Source: Streptomyces violens (GTDB lineage: Bacteria; Actinomycetota; Actinomycetes; Streptomycetales; Streptomycetaceae). From it: 64,000 nt of DNA. The stretch lies in NCBI RefSeq assembly GCF_000717745.1, contig NZ_JOBH01000010.1, positions 186,001-250,000 on the forward strand, in the 5' to 3' direction. The position numbers and the translations under genes were made by a program. Positions 1 to 7,855 of this stretch are shown here, in pieces. The notes under the pieces were generated by a model. That model worked only from the letters and a program-made list of their open reading frames with translations. It was not told where the DNA came from and ran no database searches. The stretch's first letter is position 1. Every line of letters starts with the position of its first letter.

Positions 1-1004
1 GAAGCCCGCGCCTCCTTCACCTGCAGCACCAGCGGCTCCCCCCGGTGATCCAGCAGCAGGACGACATACGACCGCAGGCCCACGCTGCCCGTCCCGACGA
101 CGCGGAAGGCCACGTCGTGCACCGCGTACCTGGACAGCAGCGGCAGCCGGTCGTCGGGCAGCGTCCGCAGGTACCCGGCGAGCGCCGACACCACCGCGGC
201 GGCCTCCGCGTCCGGCACCCGCCGCAGCACGGGCGGCGCGTCGACGAACTGCCGCCGGACGCCGGCCCGCCCTCCGCCCGGTGCCGCGCCACCGTCGTCC
301 GGTACCGCCTCGGTCGACTTCGCGGCGAAGCGCGCGCTGGTGTTCTTGCGCGCCTTCTCCATCACCCGCTCCAGCGTGCCCACCAGGTCACGCGCGTCGG
401 CGTGCGAGACCAGGTCCTCGTCCACGATGGCCTGCCACGCGTCCGCCGCGGGCATCCGCGCCAGCAGCCGCATCGTGCGGCGGTACGCGCCCGCCGCGTC
501 CCGCGCCGCGTCCCGGCAGGCGTCCTCGTCGGCGCCCGCCTCGCGGCCCGCCAGGACGAGCGAGGTCACGAGCCGCTTCAGGTCCCACTCCCACGGCCCC
601 CGCAGGGTCTCGTCGAAGTCGTTCAGGTCGATGACGAGCCGGCCGCGGGCGTCGGCGTACAGCCCGAAGTTCGCGGCGTGCGCGTCGCCGCAGATCTGCG
701 CCGCGATGCCGGTGACGGGCGTGGTCATCAGGTCGTAGGCCATCAGCCCGGCCGAGCCACGCAGGAACGCGAACGGCGACGCCGCCATCCGGCCGACCCG
801 TATCGGGACCAGCTCCGGCAGCCGGCCGGCGTTGGACTCCTCCACAGCCGCCACGGCGCCCGGGCGGCCGGCCCCGAAGGCCGGCTCACCGTGCGCGGAC
901 CGCGGAACCGTCTCCCGCAGCGCCTTGCCGGCGGCCTTCGGCCCCGGCCCGTCGTCACCACGCCGCGCAAAACCGCCGACGTGCGGAAGCCGCACCGTGT
1001 CCAT
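1..1004 (-). CDS. DUF2252 family protein (3' end beyond the window)
   Basis: The frame read leftward from ATG at 1004 stays open to the window edge, giving about 334 residues. It contains ICGDAHAANFGLY and VIDLNDFDETLRGPWEWDLKRL, the hallmark nucleotide-binding-like motifs of DUF2252 proteins, which have a kinase or phosphotransferase-like fold; the biochemical role of the family is unknown. GGAGGG lies 5 bases upstream of the ATG. The gene is divergent from the MarR gene at 1140, so the 135 bp between them probably carry both promoters. The missing C-terminus is due to the window boundary, not a visible mutation. Confidence 0.85.
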   Translation of the reverse strand, partial: MDTVRLPHVGGFARRGDDGPGPKAAGKALRETVPRSAHGEPAFGAGRPGAVAAVEESNAGRLPELVPIRVGRMAASPFAFLRGSAGLMAYDLMTTPVTGIAAQICGDAHAANFGLYADARGRLVIDLNDFDETLRGPWEWDLKRLVTSLVLAGREAGADEDACRDAARDAAGAYRRTMRLLARMPAADAWQAIVDEDLVSHADARDLVGTLERVMEKARKNTSARFAAKSTEAVPDDGGAAPGGGRAGVRRQFVDAPPVLRRVPDAEAAAVVSALAGYLRTLPDDRLPLLSRYAVHDVAFRVVGTGSVGLRSYVVLLLDHRGEPLVLQVKEARA

Positions 1005-1102
1005 CAGGGTCCCTCCGGTCGGGTCCGCGTCTTCTGGCGAGGCGGGGTGACCACCATCCCACCCGGCCTCGGCCCTGCCGACGGAAAGCAGCACAATTCG
1101 GG

Positions 1103-1115
1103 TTGTACTATGCAA
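1103..1115. promoter_or_regulatory. MarR-type operator candidate
   Basis: TTGTACTATGCAA is an almost perfect dyad (TTGYA on one arm, TRCAA on the other) lying 25-37 bp upstream of the chosen GTG start of the MarR regulator. Many MarR proteins bind TTG-N7-CAA sites overlapping their own promoter. Autoregulation is inferred. Confidence 0.45.
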
Positions 1116-1139
1116 CGAACAGGAAGAAAGGCAGCGACC

Positions 1140-1574
1140 GTGGCTCAGCGAGACGACTCCGTCGGCATCATCCAGCAGGAGCTGACCGCTTTCGCGCGTC
1201 GAGCCCGCGCCACCGCGGCCCGGATGCACCCCGAGCTCTCGCTCGTCTCGTACACCCTCCTCGCCCATCTGGAGGACCAGAAGGGCTGCCGCGCCACCGA
1301 TCTCGCCGCACACTACCTGCTGGACAAGTCCACGGTCAGCCGGCAGATCTCCGCACTGGAGAGGCTCGGATTCGTCGAGCGCCGCGTCGACCCGGACGAC
1401 CACCGCGTACAGGTACTGCACCCCACCGAGCTCGGCGCGCAGGTACTCGCCAGCGCCGGCGCACAGCGCCGCCAGGCGTTCACCGACCGGCTCGCCGACT
1501 GGGACGACGCGGACCTGGAGCGCTTCGCCGCGTACCTGCTGCGCTACAACGAAGCCCAGCAGTGCCTCGGCTGA
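1140..1574 (+). CDS. MarR family transcriptional regulator
   Basis: 144-residue winged-helix protein. Residues around CRATDLAAHYLLDKSTVSRQISALERLGFVERRVDPDDHR form the MarR helix-turn-helix and wing, with the usual DxR wing signature. The GTG at 1140 is chosen because AAAGG ends 8 bases upstream; an in-frame ATG at 1110 would place the start inside the operator-like dyad and has no ribosome-binding site. Length is normal for MarR. The ligand is unknown. It is divergent from the DUF2252 gene and convergent with the HxlR gene. Confidence 0.88.
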   Translation: MAQRDDSVGIIQQELTAFARRARATAARMHPELSLVSYTLLAHLEDQKGCRATDLAAHYLLDKSTVSRQISALERLGFVERRVDPDDHRVQVLHPTELGAQVLASAGAQRRQAFTDRLADWDDADLERFAAYLLRYNEAQQCLG

Positions 1575-1614
1575 CCAGGCCGCACCCCCACGACAAAGCA
1601 GCCCCGGAACCCCC

Positions 1615-1977
1615 TCAGTCCCGGAACCGCTCCGGACACTGCCCCCCGTCCGCCAGATACGTCTCCGCCCAGCGCGCGAGCTCCTTGAGCGCCGGCTCCA
1701 GGGCGAGGCCGGCCCGGGACAGCCGGTACGCCACGCGCAGCGGGGGGCCCGCGTCGACCTCGCGGACCACCAGGCCCGCCGAGCCCAGCTCCCCGAGCCG
1801 GTCGGAGAGCATCCGCTCACTGATTCCGGGGATCGCCCGCCGCAGGTCGGCGAAGTGCACCGGGCCCGACATCAGGGTGGCCACGATCAGCCCCGTCCAG
1901 CGCTTTCCGAGCAGCCCGAAGACGCGCGTCATACCGCTGTCGACCTGCTTGCATGCCTCTCCGCCGTGATCCGCCAT
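1615..1977 (-). CDS. HxlR-family (YodB-like) transcriptional regulator
   Basis: 120-residue protein with the HxlR winged helix (GLLGKRWTGLIVATLMSGPVHFADL, then GISERMLSDRLGEL). A cysteine at residue 9 (GEACKQ) sits just before the first helix, the position of the redox-sensing cysteine in Bacillus YodB/HypR-type members. It is divergent from an azoreductase gene, the same pairing as YodB with azoR1 in Bacillus. Inference: a repressor sensing quinones or electrophiles that controls azoR and itself through the 94 bp shared intergenic region. Family assignment is firm; the signal is not. Confidence 0.88.
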   Translation of the reverse strand: MADHGGEACKQVDSGMTRVFGLLGKRWTGLIVATLMSGPVHFADLRRAIPGISERMLSDRLGELGSAGLVVREVDAGPPLRVAYRLSRAGLALEPALKELARWAETYLADGGQCPERFRD

Positions 1978-2071
1978 GACACCAGGGTACTGCTTTCCGG
2001 TTGGGAGCTATAAAAAAGTAAGTGACTGTGGTATCCATAGGTACGTACGGTTTTCCACTAAGGAGCTCACC

Positions 2072-2722
2072 ATGGCCACGCTGCTGCTGATCGACTCGTC
2101 CGTCTCGCCCGAGGGCGTCTCCGCCTCCCGTGCCGTGACCGCCGTCTTCCGCAAGACCTGGGAGGAGCAGCACCCCGGCGGCACGGTCATCCACCGCGAC
2201 CTGGCGGCCGAGCCGCTGCCGCACCTCGACGGCGTCGCCGCCTCGGCCGGCTTCAGCGACCCCGCGACGCACACCCCGGAGCAGCAGGCCGCCTTCGCGC
2301 TGCGCACGAAGCTCGCCGAGGAGATCGAGCAGGCGGACGCGATCGTGATCGCCGCGCCGATGTACAACTTCACGATCCCCTCGACCCTGAAGGCGTGGCT
2401 GGACCAGACGATCATCATGGGCCGCACGGCCGGTGCGGAGCCGTCCGCCAAGGGCACCCCCGCGGTCGTCGTCGCCAGCCGCGGCGGCAGCTACGCGCCG
2501 GGCACCCCGCGCGAGGACTTCGAGTACGCGCGGAACTACATGGAGGCCGTGCTCACCGGGGCGTTCGGCTTCGAGGTGGACTTCATCGTGCCCGAGCTGA
2601 CGATGGCGCCGTCGAACCCGGCGATGGCCGAGTTGATCCCGCTCTTCGAGGAGTCCCGCGAGAAGGCCCAGCAGGAGGCGGTCATCAAGGCGAAGGAGCT
2701 GGCGGAGCGCGTCGCCGCCTGA
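2072..2722 (+). CDS. azoR: FMN-dependent NADH-azoreductase
   Basis: 216 residues, flavodoxin-like fold. It begins ATLLLIDSSVSPEGVSASRA, the FMN phosphate-binding loop of AzoR/AcpD, and has MYNFTIPSTLKAWLDQTI, the conserved family motif. AzoR enzymes reduce quinones and azo compounds by two electrons from NAD(P)H in the cytoplasm. AAGGAG is 6 bases before ATG 2072; an in-frame upstream extension lacks such a site. A strong hairpin follows the stop. Divergence from the HxlR regulator suggests electrophile-inducible expression. Confidence 0.9.
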   Translation: MATLLLIDSSVSPEGVSASRAVTAVFRKTWEEQHPGGTVIHRDLAAEPLPHLDGVAASAGFSDPATHTPEQQAAFALRTKLAEEIEQADAIVIAAPMYNFTIPSTLKAWLDQTIIMGRTAGAEPSAKGTPAVVVASRGGSYAPGTPREDFEYARNYMEAVLTGAFGFEVDFIVPELTMAPSNPAMAELIPLFEESREKAQQEAVIKAKELAERVAA

Positions 2723-2737
2723 GCCGTACCGAGCATT

Positions 2738-2777
2738 GCGGCGGCGGGTGTGAGGTACGCCTCACACCCGCCGCCGC
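2738..2777 (+). terminator. Terminator-like hairpin after azoR
   Basis: An 18-bp perfect inverted repeat (2738-2755 and 2760-2777) with a 4-base loop starts 15 bases after the azoR stop. There is no U tract, as usual for Streptomyces terminators. Confidence 0.75.
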
Positions 2778-2791
2778 GGTTTCGGACAACG

Positions 2792-2827
2792 AAAAACCCC
2801 CGGTCCGGATCTCTCCGGGACCGGGGG
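2792..2827 (-). terminator. Rho-independent terminator of tRNA-Leu
   Basis: Inverted repeat CCCCCGGTCC (2797-2806) with GGACCGGGGG (2818-2827); on the minus strand it is followed by five T residues (2796-2792). It lies just past the 3' end of tRNA-Leu. Confidence 0.8.
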
Positions 2828-2834
2828 TCCTCTG

Positions 2835-2918
2835 TGCGCGAGGGGGGAGTTGAACCCCCACGCCCTTTCGGGCACTGGAACCTGAATCCAGCGCGTCTGC
2901 CTATTCCGCCACCCGCGC
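2835..2918 (-). tRNA. tRNA-Leu (CAG)
   Basis: Minus-strand 84-nt cloverleaf. The acceptor GCGCGGG pairs with CTCGCGC (one G-U). The D arm is GTGGCGGAATAGGCAGACGC, the anticodon arm CTGGA-TTCAGGT-TCCAG reads CAG, and a long variable arm (TGCCCGAAAGGGCG) marks a class II tRNA. The T arm contains GGTTCAACTCC. CCA is not encoded, as is usual in streptomycetes. Confidence 0.95.
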
Positions 2919-3415
2919 ATGGGTGTTGTCGCTCGATTCTCTCACCGGGGATCCGGGCCGTTCGGTCCGGGTCTTCGGCGGGAGCGCCTTTCGACATGGA
3001 AAACATTAGCACGCTGTCGGGGGTGCCTTCGAACCCGTTCTCCGCAGGCCACCGCCCCGCAGGTCATGGACGCGTCAGCCGTACCGTCCACCGCGCCGTC
3101 ACCCGCCCGGCCCCGCGGCGGACATCCAATCCTCCCCGTCGCGTCAGTACGGCGCCCGCCACGGAGGTCCATCCGTGCACCGCGCGCCTCCTCAACGGCC
3201 CCGCCCGCCCGGGGAGCTCGGCAGTTGCGGGACACTGTCGTGCGGCCGCATCTACGATCGCAGTCAGCATCGAACGGCGAGCGTGGGCAACCTTGTGAGA
3301 GGCGACACTCGTCCTCTAGGCGGGAAAGGGGAACCAGCTGTTTTCCCGACGCGTGGATACGATCAGTAAGCAGTACAGGGACGACCCTGAAGAAGACTGA
3401 GGAAGGAGGTGCCCC
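2919..3415. other. Intergenic region between tRNA-Leu and fhaA
   Basis: About 500 bases without a convincing gene. TAATGT (minus, 3008-3003) could be the -10 of the tRNA promoter. Upstream of fhaA, GGAACC at 3330 followed after 16 bases by CGTGG loosely resembles an ECF-sigma promoter, but the match is weak. The fhaA ribosome-binding site AAGGAGG lies at the right edge. Nothing else is evident. Confidence 0.5.
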
Positions 3416-4228
3416 GTGGGAGTACTGAAACGCTTCGAGCAGCGTCTCGAGGGCCTCGTCAACGGCACCTTCGCCAAGGTGTTCAAGTCCGAGGTGCAGC
3501 CCGTGGAGATCGCGGGCGCGCTCCAGCGTGAGTGCGACAACAACGCCACGATCTGGAACCGCGACCGGACGGTCGTCCCCAACGACTTCATCGTGGAACT
3601 GAGCGCTCCGGACTACGAGCGCCTCAGCCCCTACAGCGGACAGCTCGGCGACGAGCTGTCCAGCATGGTGCGGGACTACGCCAAGCAGCAGCGCTACACG
3701 TTCATGGGTGCCATCAAGGTCCACCTGGAGAAGGCCGAGGACCTGGACACCGGCCTGTACCGCGTGCGCAGCCGTACCCTCGCCGCCAGCACGTCGCAGC
3801 AGGGAGGCGCCGCACCCCAGGGTGCAGGCGCGGCCCGGGCCGGCCGGCCCGGCGGCGGACACGTGGGCCCGCCCCCCATGCCCTCGTCCCCGCCGCCCGG
3901 TGCGCCGCCGGCCTCGCGCCCCACAGCGGGCCCGCAGCCGCAGGCCCAGACCCGGCGCTGGATCGAGATCAACGGCACCCGCCACCAGATCTCGCGTCCG
4001 ACGCTGGTTCTCGGCCGCAGCACCGACGCCGATGTGCGCATCGACGACCCGGGGGTCTCGCGTCGGCACTGCGAGATCCGGGCCGGATCGCCTTCCTCGA
4101 TCCAGGATCTCGGGTCGACGAACGGCATCGTGGTGGACGGGCAGCACACCACCCGCGCTACGCTCCGCGACGGCTCGCGGATCGTCGTGGGCAGCACCAC
4201 CATCGTTTACCGGCAAGCCGAAGGGTGA
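3416..4228 (+). CDS. fhaA: FhaA-like protein: DUF3662 plus FHA domain
   Basis: 270 residues. The N-terminal DUF3662 domain (about 1-125, starting GVLKRFEQRLEGLVNGTFAKVFKSEVQPVEIA) is followed by a Pro/Gly/Ala-rich linker (125-180) and a C-terminal FHA domain with the phosphothreonine-binding signature LGRSTDADVRIDDPGVSRRH and DLGSTNG. GTG 3416 follows AAGGAGG. In mycobacteria FhaA binds the phosphorylated pseudokinase partner of MurJ and restrains peptidoglycan synthesis at the pole; a similar partner is encoded here at 47613-49313. First gene of the fhaA-fhaB-pstP-rodA-pbpA-pknB run. Confidence 0.93.
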   Translation: MGVLKRFEQRLEGLVNGTFAKVFKSEVQPVEIAGALQRECDNNATIWNRDRTVVPNDFIVELSAPDYERLSPYSGQLGDELSSMVRDYAKQQRYTFMGAIKVHLEKAEDLDTGLYRVRSRTLAASTSQQGGAAPQGAGAARAGRPGGGHVGPPPMPSSPPPGAPPASRPTAGPQPQAQTRRWIEINGTRHQISRPTLVLGRSTDADVRIDDPGVSRRHCEIRAGSPSSIQDLGSTNGIVVDGQHTTRATLRDGSRIVVGSTTIVYRQAEG

Positions 4229-4238
4229 AGCGGGGGCA

Positions 4239-4772
4239 ATGTCAGAGCTGACCCTCACGGTCATGCGGTTGGGTTTCCTCGCCGTACTGTGGCTGTTCGT
4301 CATCGTGGCCGTACAGGTCATCCGCAGCGATCTGTTCGGCACGCGCGTCACACAGCGCGGTGCCGCCCGTCGCGGGGGCCAGGAGCAGCGAGGCGCACAG
4401 CGGCAGACGGCGGCACCGCCGCAGGCGCAGCGTCGCCAGGAGAGCGGACGCGGCGGCAACAGCCGCCAGCGCCGCGGCGCTCCCACCAAGCTGGTGGTCT
4501 CCGAAGGGACCCTCACGGGCACGACGGTCGCCCTGCAGGGCCAGACCATCAGCCTGGGCCGGGCCCACGACTCCACGATCGTGCTGGACGACGATTACGC
4601 CTCCAGCCGGCATGCCAGGATCTACCCGGACCGTGACGGCCAGTGGATCGTCGAGGACCTCGGGTCCACGAACGGTACGTACCTCGAGCGGACCCGGCTG
4701 ACGACGCCGACGCCGATCCCGCTCGGAGCCCCGATCCGCATCGGCAAGACCGTCATCGAGCTGCGGAAGTAG
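4239..4772 (+). CDS. fhaB: FhaB/FipA-like membrane-anchored FHA protein
   Basis: 177 residues. One N-terminal transmembrane helix (about 7-27, MRLGFLAVLWLFVIVAVQVI), a basic Gln/Arg-rich linker, and a C-terminal FHA domain (about 85-170) with LGRAHDSTIVLDDDYASSRH and DLGSTNGTYLERTRL. It follows fhaA by 10 bases. The mycobacterial counterpart (FipA/FhaB) links kinase signalling to division proteins. Phosphopeptide binding at the membrane is expected from the intact motif; the partner is unknown. Confidence 0.92.
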   Translation: MSELTLTVMRLGFLAVLWLFVIVAVQVIRSDLFGTRVTQRGAARRGGQEQRGAQRQTAAPPQAQRRQESGRGGNSRQRRGAPTKLVVSEGTLTGTTVALQGQTISLGRAHDSTIVLDDDYASSRHARIYPDRDGQWIVEDLGSTNGTYLERTRLTTPTPIPLGAPIRIGKTVIELRK

Positions 4773-4781
4773 TACGACAAT

Positions 4782-4802
4782 GAGCGAGCGGAGCGAGCGA
4801 GC
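4782..4802. repeat. Short GAGCGAGCG tandem repeat
   Basis: Two adjacent copies of the 9-mer GAGCGAGCG plus a partial third, immediately downstream of fhaB and before the GC-rich leader of pstP. No function is visible; it could be a structured leader element or simple-sequence DNA. Confidence 0.4.
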
Positions 4803-4901
4803 CGCGGCGGTCCACTCGGCCGGCCACTGCGCGCTCCCGACCGGAGGGTGGGCAGTGTGGCGCGAGACCGGCTGTACCCCGAGCCGACGGGCGAGGTGCG
4901 C

Positions 4902-6434
4902 ATGAGTCTGTCACTGCGCTTTGCCGCGGGATCCCACAAGGGCATGATCCGGGAAGGCAACGAGGACTCCGGATACGCCGGCCCCCGCCTGCTCGCCATC
5001 GCCGACGGCATGGGCGGCCAGGCCGCCGGCGAGGTCGCCTCCTCCGAGGTCATCTCCACGCTCGTCCAGCTCGACGACGACGTGCCCGGCTCGGACATCC
5101 TCACCTCGCTCGGCACGGCCGTGCAGCGCGCGAACGACCAGTTGCGCGTCATGGTCGAGGAGGACCCGCAGCTGGAGGGCATGGGTACGACCCTGACCGC
5201 CCTGCTGTGGACCGGGCAGCGGCTCGGTCTCGTCCACGTCGGCGACTCGCGCGCGTACCTGCTGCGCGACGGCGTGCTGACGCAGATCACGCAGGACCAC
5301 ACGTGGGTGCAGCGGCTGGTCGACGAGGGCCGGATCACCGAGGAAGAGGCCACGACGCACCCGCAGCGGTCGCTGCTGATGCGCGCGCTGGGCAGCGGTG
5401 ACCACGTCGAGCCCGACCTCTCCATCAGAGAGGTGCGAGCCGGGGACCGGTACCTCATCTGCTCGGACGGGCTGTCGGGGGTGGTGAGCCATCAGACGAT
5501 GGAGGACACCCTCGCCAGTTACCAGGGCCCGCACGAGACCGTGCAGGAGCTGATCCAGCTCGCGCTGCGCGGCGGCGGCCCGGACAACATCACCTGCATC
5601 GTCGCCGACGTACTGAACGTCGATGACACCGACACCCTCGCCGGGCAGCTCAACGACACCCCGGTGATCGTCGGCGCGGTCGCGGAGAACCAGCACCAGT
5701 ACGACGACGGCGCCCTGCACACCCCGGCGGGCCGCGCGGCCGAGCTGGGGCGCGGTGGGCGGGGCGACGTGCCCCCGCAGCCGGCCGGCGGCTTCGGCCC
5801 GCCCGGAAGCGGCCCCGCGGAGACGGTGCCGCCGCAGGGCGCGTACGGCGCGTTCGTCGACGAGGACTACGCGCAGCCGCGGCGGCGCGGCCGGTGGATC
5901 AAACCGACGCTGATCGTCGCGCTGTGCCTGGCCGTGGTCGGCGGTGGACTGTATGCGGGTTACCGCTGGACGCAGTCGCAGTACTTCGTGGGTGCCAAGG
6001 GCGGGCATGTGGCCCTGTACCAGGGCATCAGCCAGGACCTGGCGTGGTTCTCCATGAACAAGATCGATCAGGACCATCCCGAGATCGAACTCAAGTACCT
6101 GCCCGCCTACCAGCGCAAGCAGGTCGAGGAGACGATCGCGGTCGACAGCCGGAACCAGGCACTGGTCAAGGTCGGCGAGCTCGGCAAGCAGGCCGGCGCG
6201 TGCAAGTCCCTGCAGCAGCGGGAGGCCGCGGAGCGCGAGGCCGCCCGCAAGAAGAGCGAGCGCCAGGCCGGCGGCACCGCCGGTACGAAGCCGAGCGCGA
6301 CCGCCAAGCCGGGTTCCACGGCCGGGCCGGGCAGCGCGACGGACAGCGCGAGCCCCACTCCCACGCCGTCCACCAGCAACTCCCCCTCAGCGGAGCAGCA
6401 GCGGCTGGAGAAGAATTGCAGCACCCAGCAGTGA
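4902..6434 (+). CDS. pstP: PP2C-family protein serine/threonine phosphatase
   Basis: 510 residues. A PPM/PP2C catalytic domain (about 1-240) carries the metal-binding motifs GNEDSGY, ADGMGGQAAGEVAS, HVGDSRAYL, CSDGLSG and GGPDNIT. Then come a Pro/Gly linker, one transmembrane helix (about 332-350, PTLIVALCLAVVGGGLYAG), and an extracytoplasmic region ending in a Thr/Pro/Ser tail. It should dephosphorylate PknB and its targets. The start at 4902 (MSLSLRF) has GAGG upstream; an in-frame GTG at 4848 gives an 18-residue longer form that cannot be excluded. Confidence 0.93.
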   Translation: MSLSLRFAAGSHKGMIREGNEDSGYAGPRLLAIADGMGGQAAGEVASSEVISTLVQLDDDVPGSDILTSLGTAVQRANDQLRVMVEEDPQLEGMGTTLTALLWTGQRLGLVHVGDSRAYLLRDGVLTQITQDHTWVQRLVDEGRITEEEATTHPQRSLLMRALGSGDHVEPDLSIREVRAGDRYLICSDGLSGVVSHQTMEDTLASYQGPHETVQELIQLALRGGGPDNITCIVADVLNVDDTDTLAGQLNDTPVIVGAVAENQHQYDDGALHTPAGRAAELGRGGRGDVPPQPAGGFGPPGSGPAETVPPQGAYGAFVDEDYAQPRRRGRWIKPTLIVALCLAVVGGGLYAGYRWTQSQYFVGAKGGHVALYQGISQDLAWFSMNKIDQDHPEIELKYLPAYQRKQVEETIAVDSRNQALVKVGELGKQAGACKSLQQREAAEREAARKKSERQAGGTAGTKPSATAKPGSTAGPGSATDSASPTPTPSTSNSPSAEQQRLEKNCSTQQ

Positions 6435-6457
6435 GGGCGTAGGGGGCAGTTGATCTC

Positions 6458-7855
6458 ATGAGCAGTACCAGCAACACCACCACCATCGGGACGATCGGAG
6501 CCCCGAGCCGCCGGAACACCGAACTGGCGCTGCTCGTCTTCGCCGTGATCATCCCGGTGTTCGCCTACATCAACGTCGGGCTCGCCAAGGAGGACACGGT
6601 CCCCGCCGGCGTGCTCGGCTACGCGCTGGGCCTCGGCCTGCTGGCGGGCGTCGCGCACCTCGTCGTGCGCAAGTGGGCCCCGTACGCGGACCCGCTGATG
6701 CTCCCGGTCTCCACGCTGCTGAACGGGCTGGGCCTGGTGTTCATCTGGCGCCTGGACCAGGAGCCGCAGATCACCACGCCGCAGCTGGGCGGGGCGATGG
6801 CTCCGGGACAGCTGATGTGGTCCACGCTCGGCGTCGCGCTGTTCCTGGGCGTACTGATCTTCCTGAAGGACCACCGTGTCCTGCAGCGCTACACCTACAT
6901 CTCGATGGTGGTGGCGCTGGTTCTGCTGATCCTGCCGGTGTTCTTCCCGGCCCGCTTCGGTGCCCGCATCTGGATCACGATCCCGGGCGTGGGTTCGCTG
7001 CAGCCGGGCGAGTTCGCGAAGATCATCATCGCGATCTTCTTCGCCGGGTACCTGATGGTGAAGCGGGACGCGCTGGCCCTGGCCAGCCGCCGTTTCATGG
7101 GCCTGTACCTGCCGCGCGGCCGTGACCTCGGTCCGATCCTGGTCATCTGGGCGCTGAGCCTGATGATCCTGGTCTTCGAGACCGACCTCGGTACCTCGCT
7201 GCTGTTCTTCGGCCTCTTCGTGATCATGCTGTACGTCGCGACGGAGCGGACCAGCTGGATCGTCTTCGGTCTGCTGCTCAGCGGCGCCGGCGCGGTCGCC
7301 GTGGCCACCTTCGAGTCCCACGTGCAGACCCGTGTGCACAACTGGCTCAACCCCCTGGAACTGCTGAACGGCGGCGTCACCGAGACCGCGCAGGCGATGT
7401 ACTCCTTCGGCTCCGGCGGCATCCTCGGGTCGGGCCTCGGGCAGGGCTACTCCCGCCTCATCGGCGGTATCGCGCCGAAGAGCGACTACATCCTCGCCAC
7501 TGTCGGCGAGGAGCTGGGCCTGGCCGGAGTCATGGCCATCCTGCTGCTCTACGGCCTGCTGATCGAGCGCGGCATCCGTACGGCGCTGGCCGCCCGCGAC
7601 CCGTTCGGCAAGCTGCTGGCCGTCGGCCTGTCCGGCGCGTTCGCGCTGCAGGTCTTCGTCGTCGCCGGCGGTGTCACGGGGCTGATCCCGCTGACCGGTA
7701 TGACCATGCCGTTCCTGGCACAGGGCGGTTCGTCCGTCATCGCCAACTGGGCGCTCGTCGCGATCCTGCTCCGGATCAGCGACACCGCGCGCCGCCCGGC
7801 CCCGGCCCCCGCTCCCTCCACCGACGCCGAGATGACCCAGGTGGTCCGACCGTGA
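6458..7855 (+). CDS. rodA: SEDS peptidoglycan glycosyltransferase (RodA/FtsW family)
   Basis: 465 residues with about ten hydrophobic helices. SEDS signatures include GARIWITIPGVGSLQPGEFAK, GSGGILGSGLGQG and KSDYILATVGEELGL. The aspartate at residue 343 (in KSDY) corresponds to the catalytic Asp of RodA. SEDS proteins polymerise lipid II into glycan strands together with a class B PBP, which is the next gene; the two overlap by 4 bases. Naming it RodA rather than FtsW rests on the pstP-rodA-pbpA-pknB order known from mycobacteria. Confidence 0.93.
   Translation: MSSTSNTTTIGTIGAPSRRNTELALLVFAVIIPVFAYINVGLAKEDTVPAGVLGYALGLGLLAGVAHLVVRKWAPYADPLMLPVSTLLNGLGLVFIWRLDQEPQITTPQLGGAMAPGQLMWSTLGVALFLGVLIFLKDHRVLQRYTYISMVVALVLLILPVFFPARFGARIWITIPGVGSLQPGEFAKIIIAIFFAGYLMVKRDALALASRRFMGLYLPRGRDLGPILVIWALSLMILVFETDLGTSLLFFGLFVIMLYVATERTSWIVFGLLLSGAGAVAVATFESHVQTRVHNWLNPLELLNGGVTETAQAMYSFGSGGILGSGLGQGYSRLIGGIAPKSDYILATVGEELGLAGVMAILLLYGLLIERGIRTALAARDPFGKLLAVGLSGAFALQVFVVAGGVTGLIPLTGMTMPFLAQGGSSVIANWALVAILLRISDTARRPAPAPAPSTDAEMTQVVRP

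Noticed and set aside
1..1004. DUF2252 gene as a pseudogene because it lacks an end
   Set aside because: The frame is intact to the window edge; truncation is only by the boundary. The same holds for the gene entering at 64000.
3330..3356. GGAACC-N16-CGTGG as an envelope-stress ECF promoter for the fhaA operon
   Set aside because: The -10 lacks the expected TC/TT bases and such short motifs are common in this composition; too weak to call.
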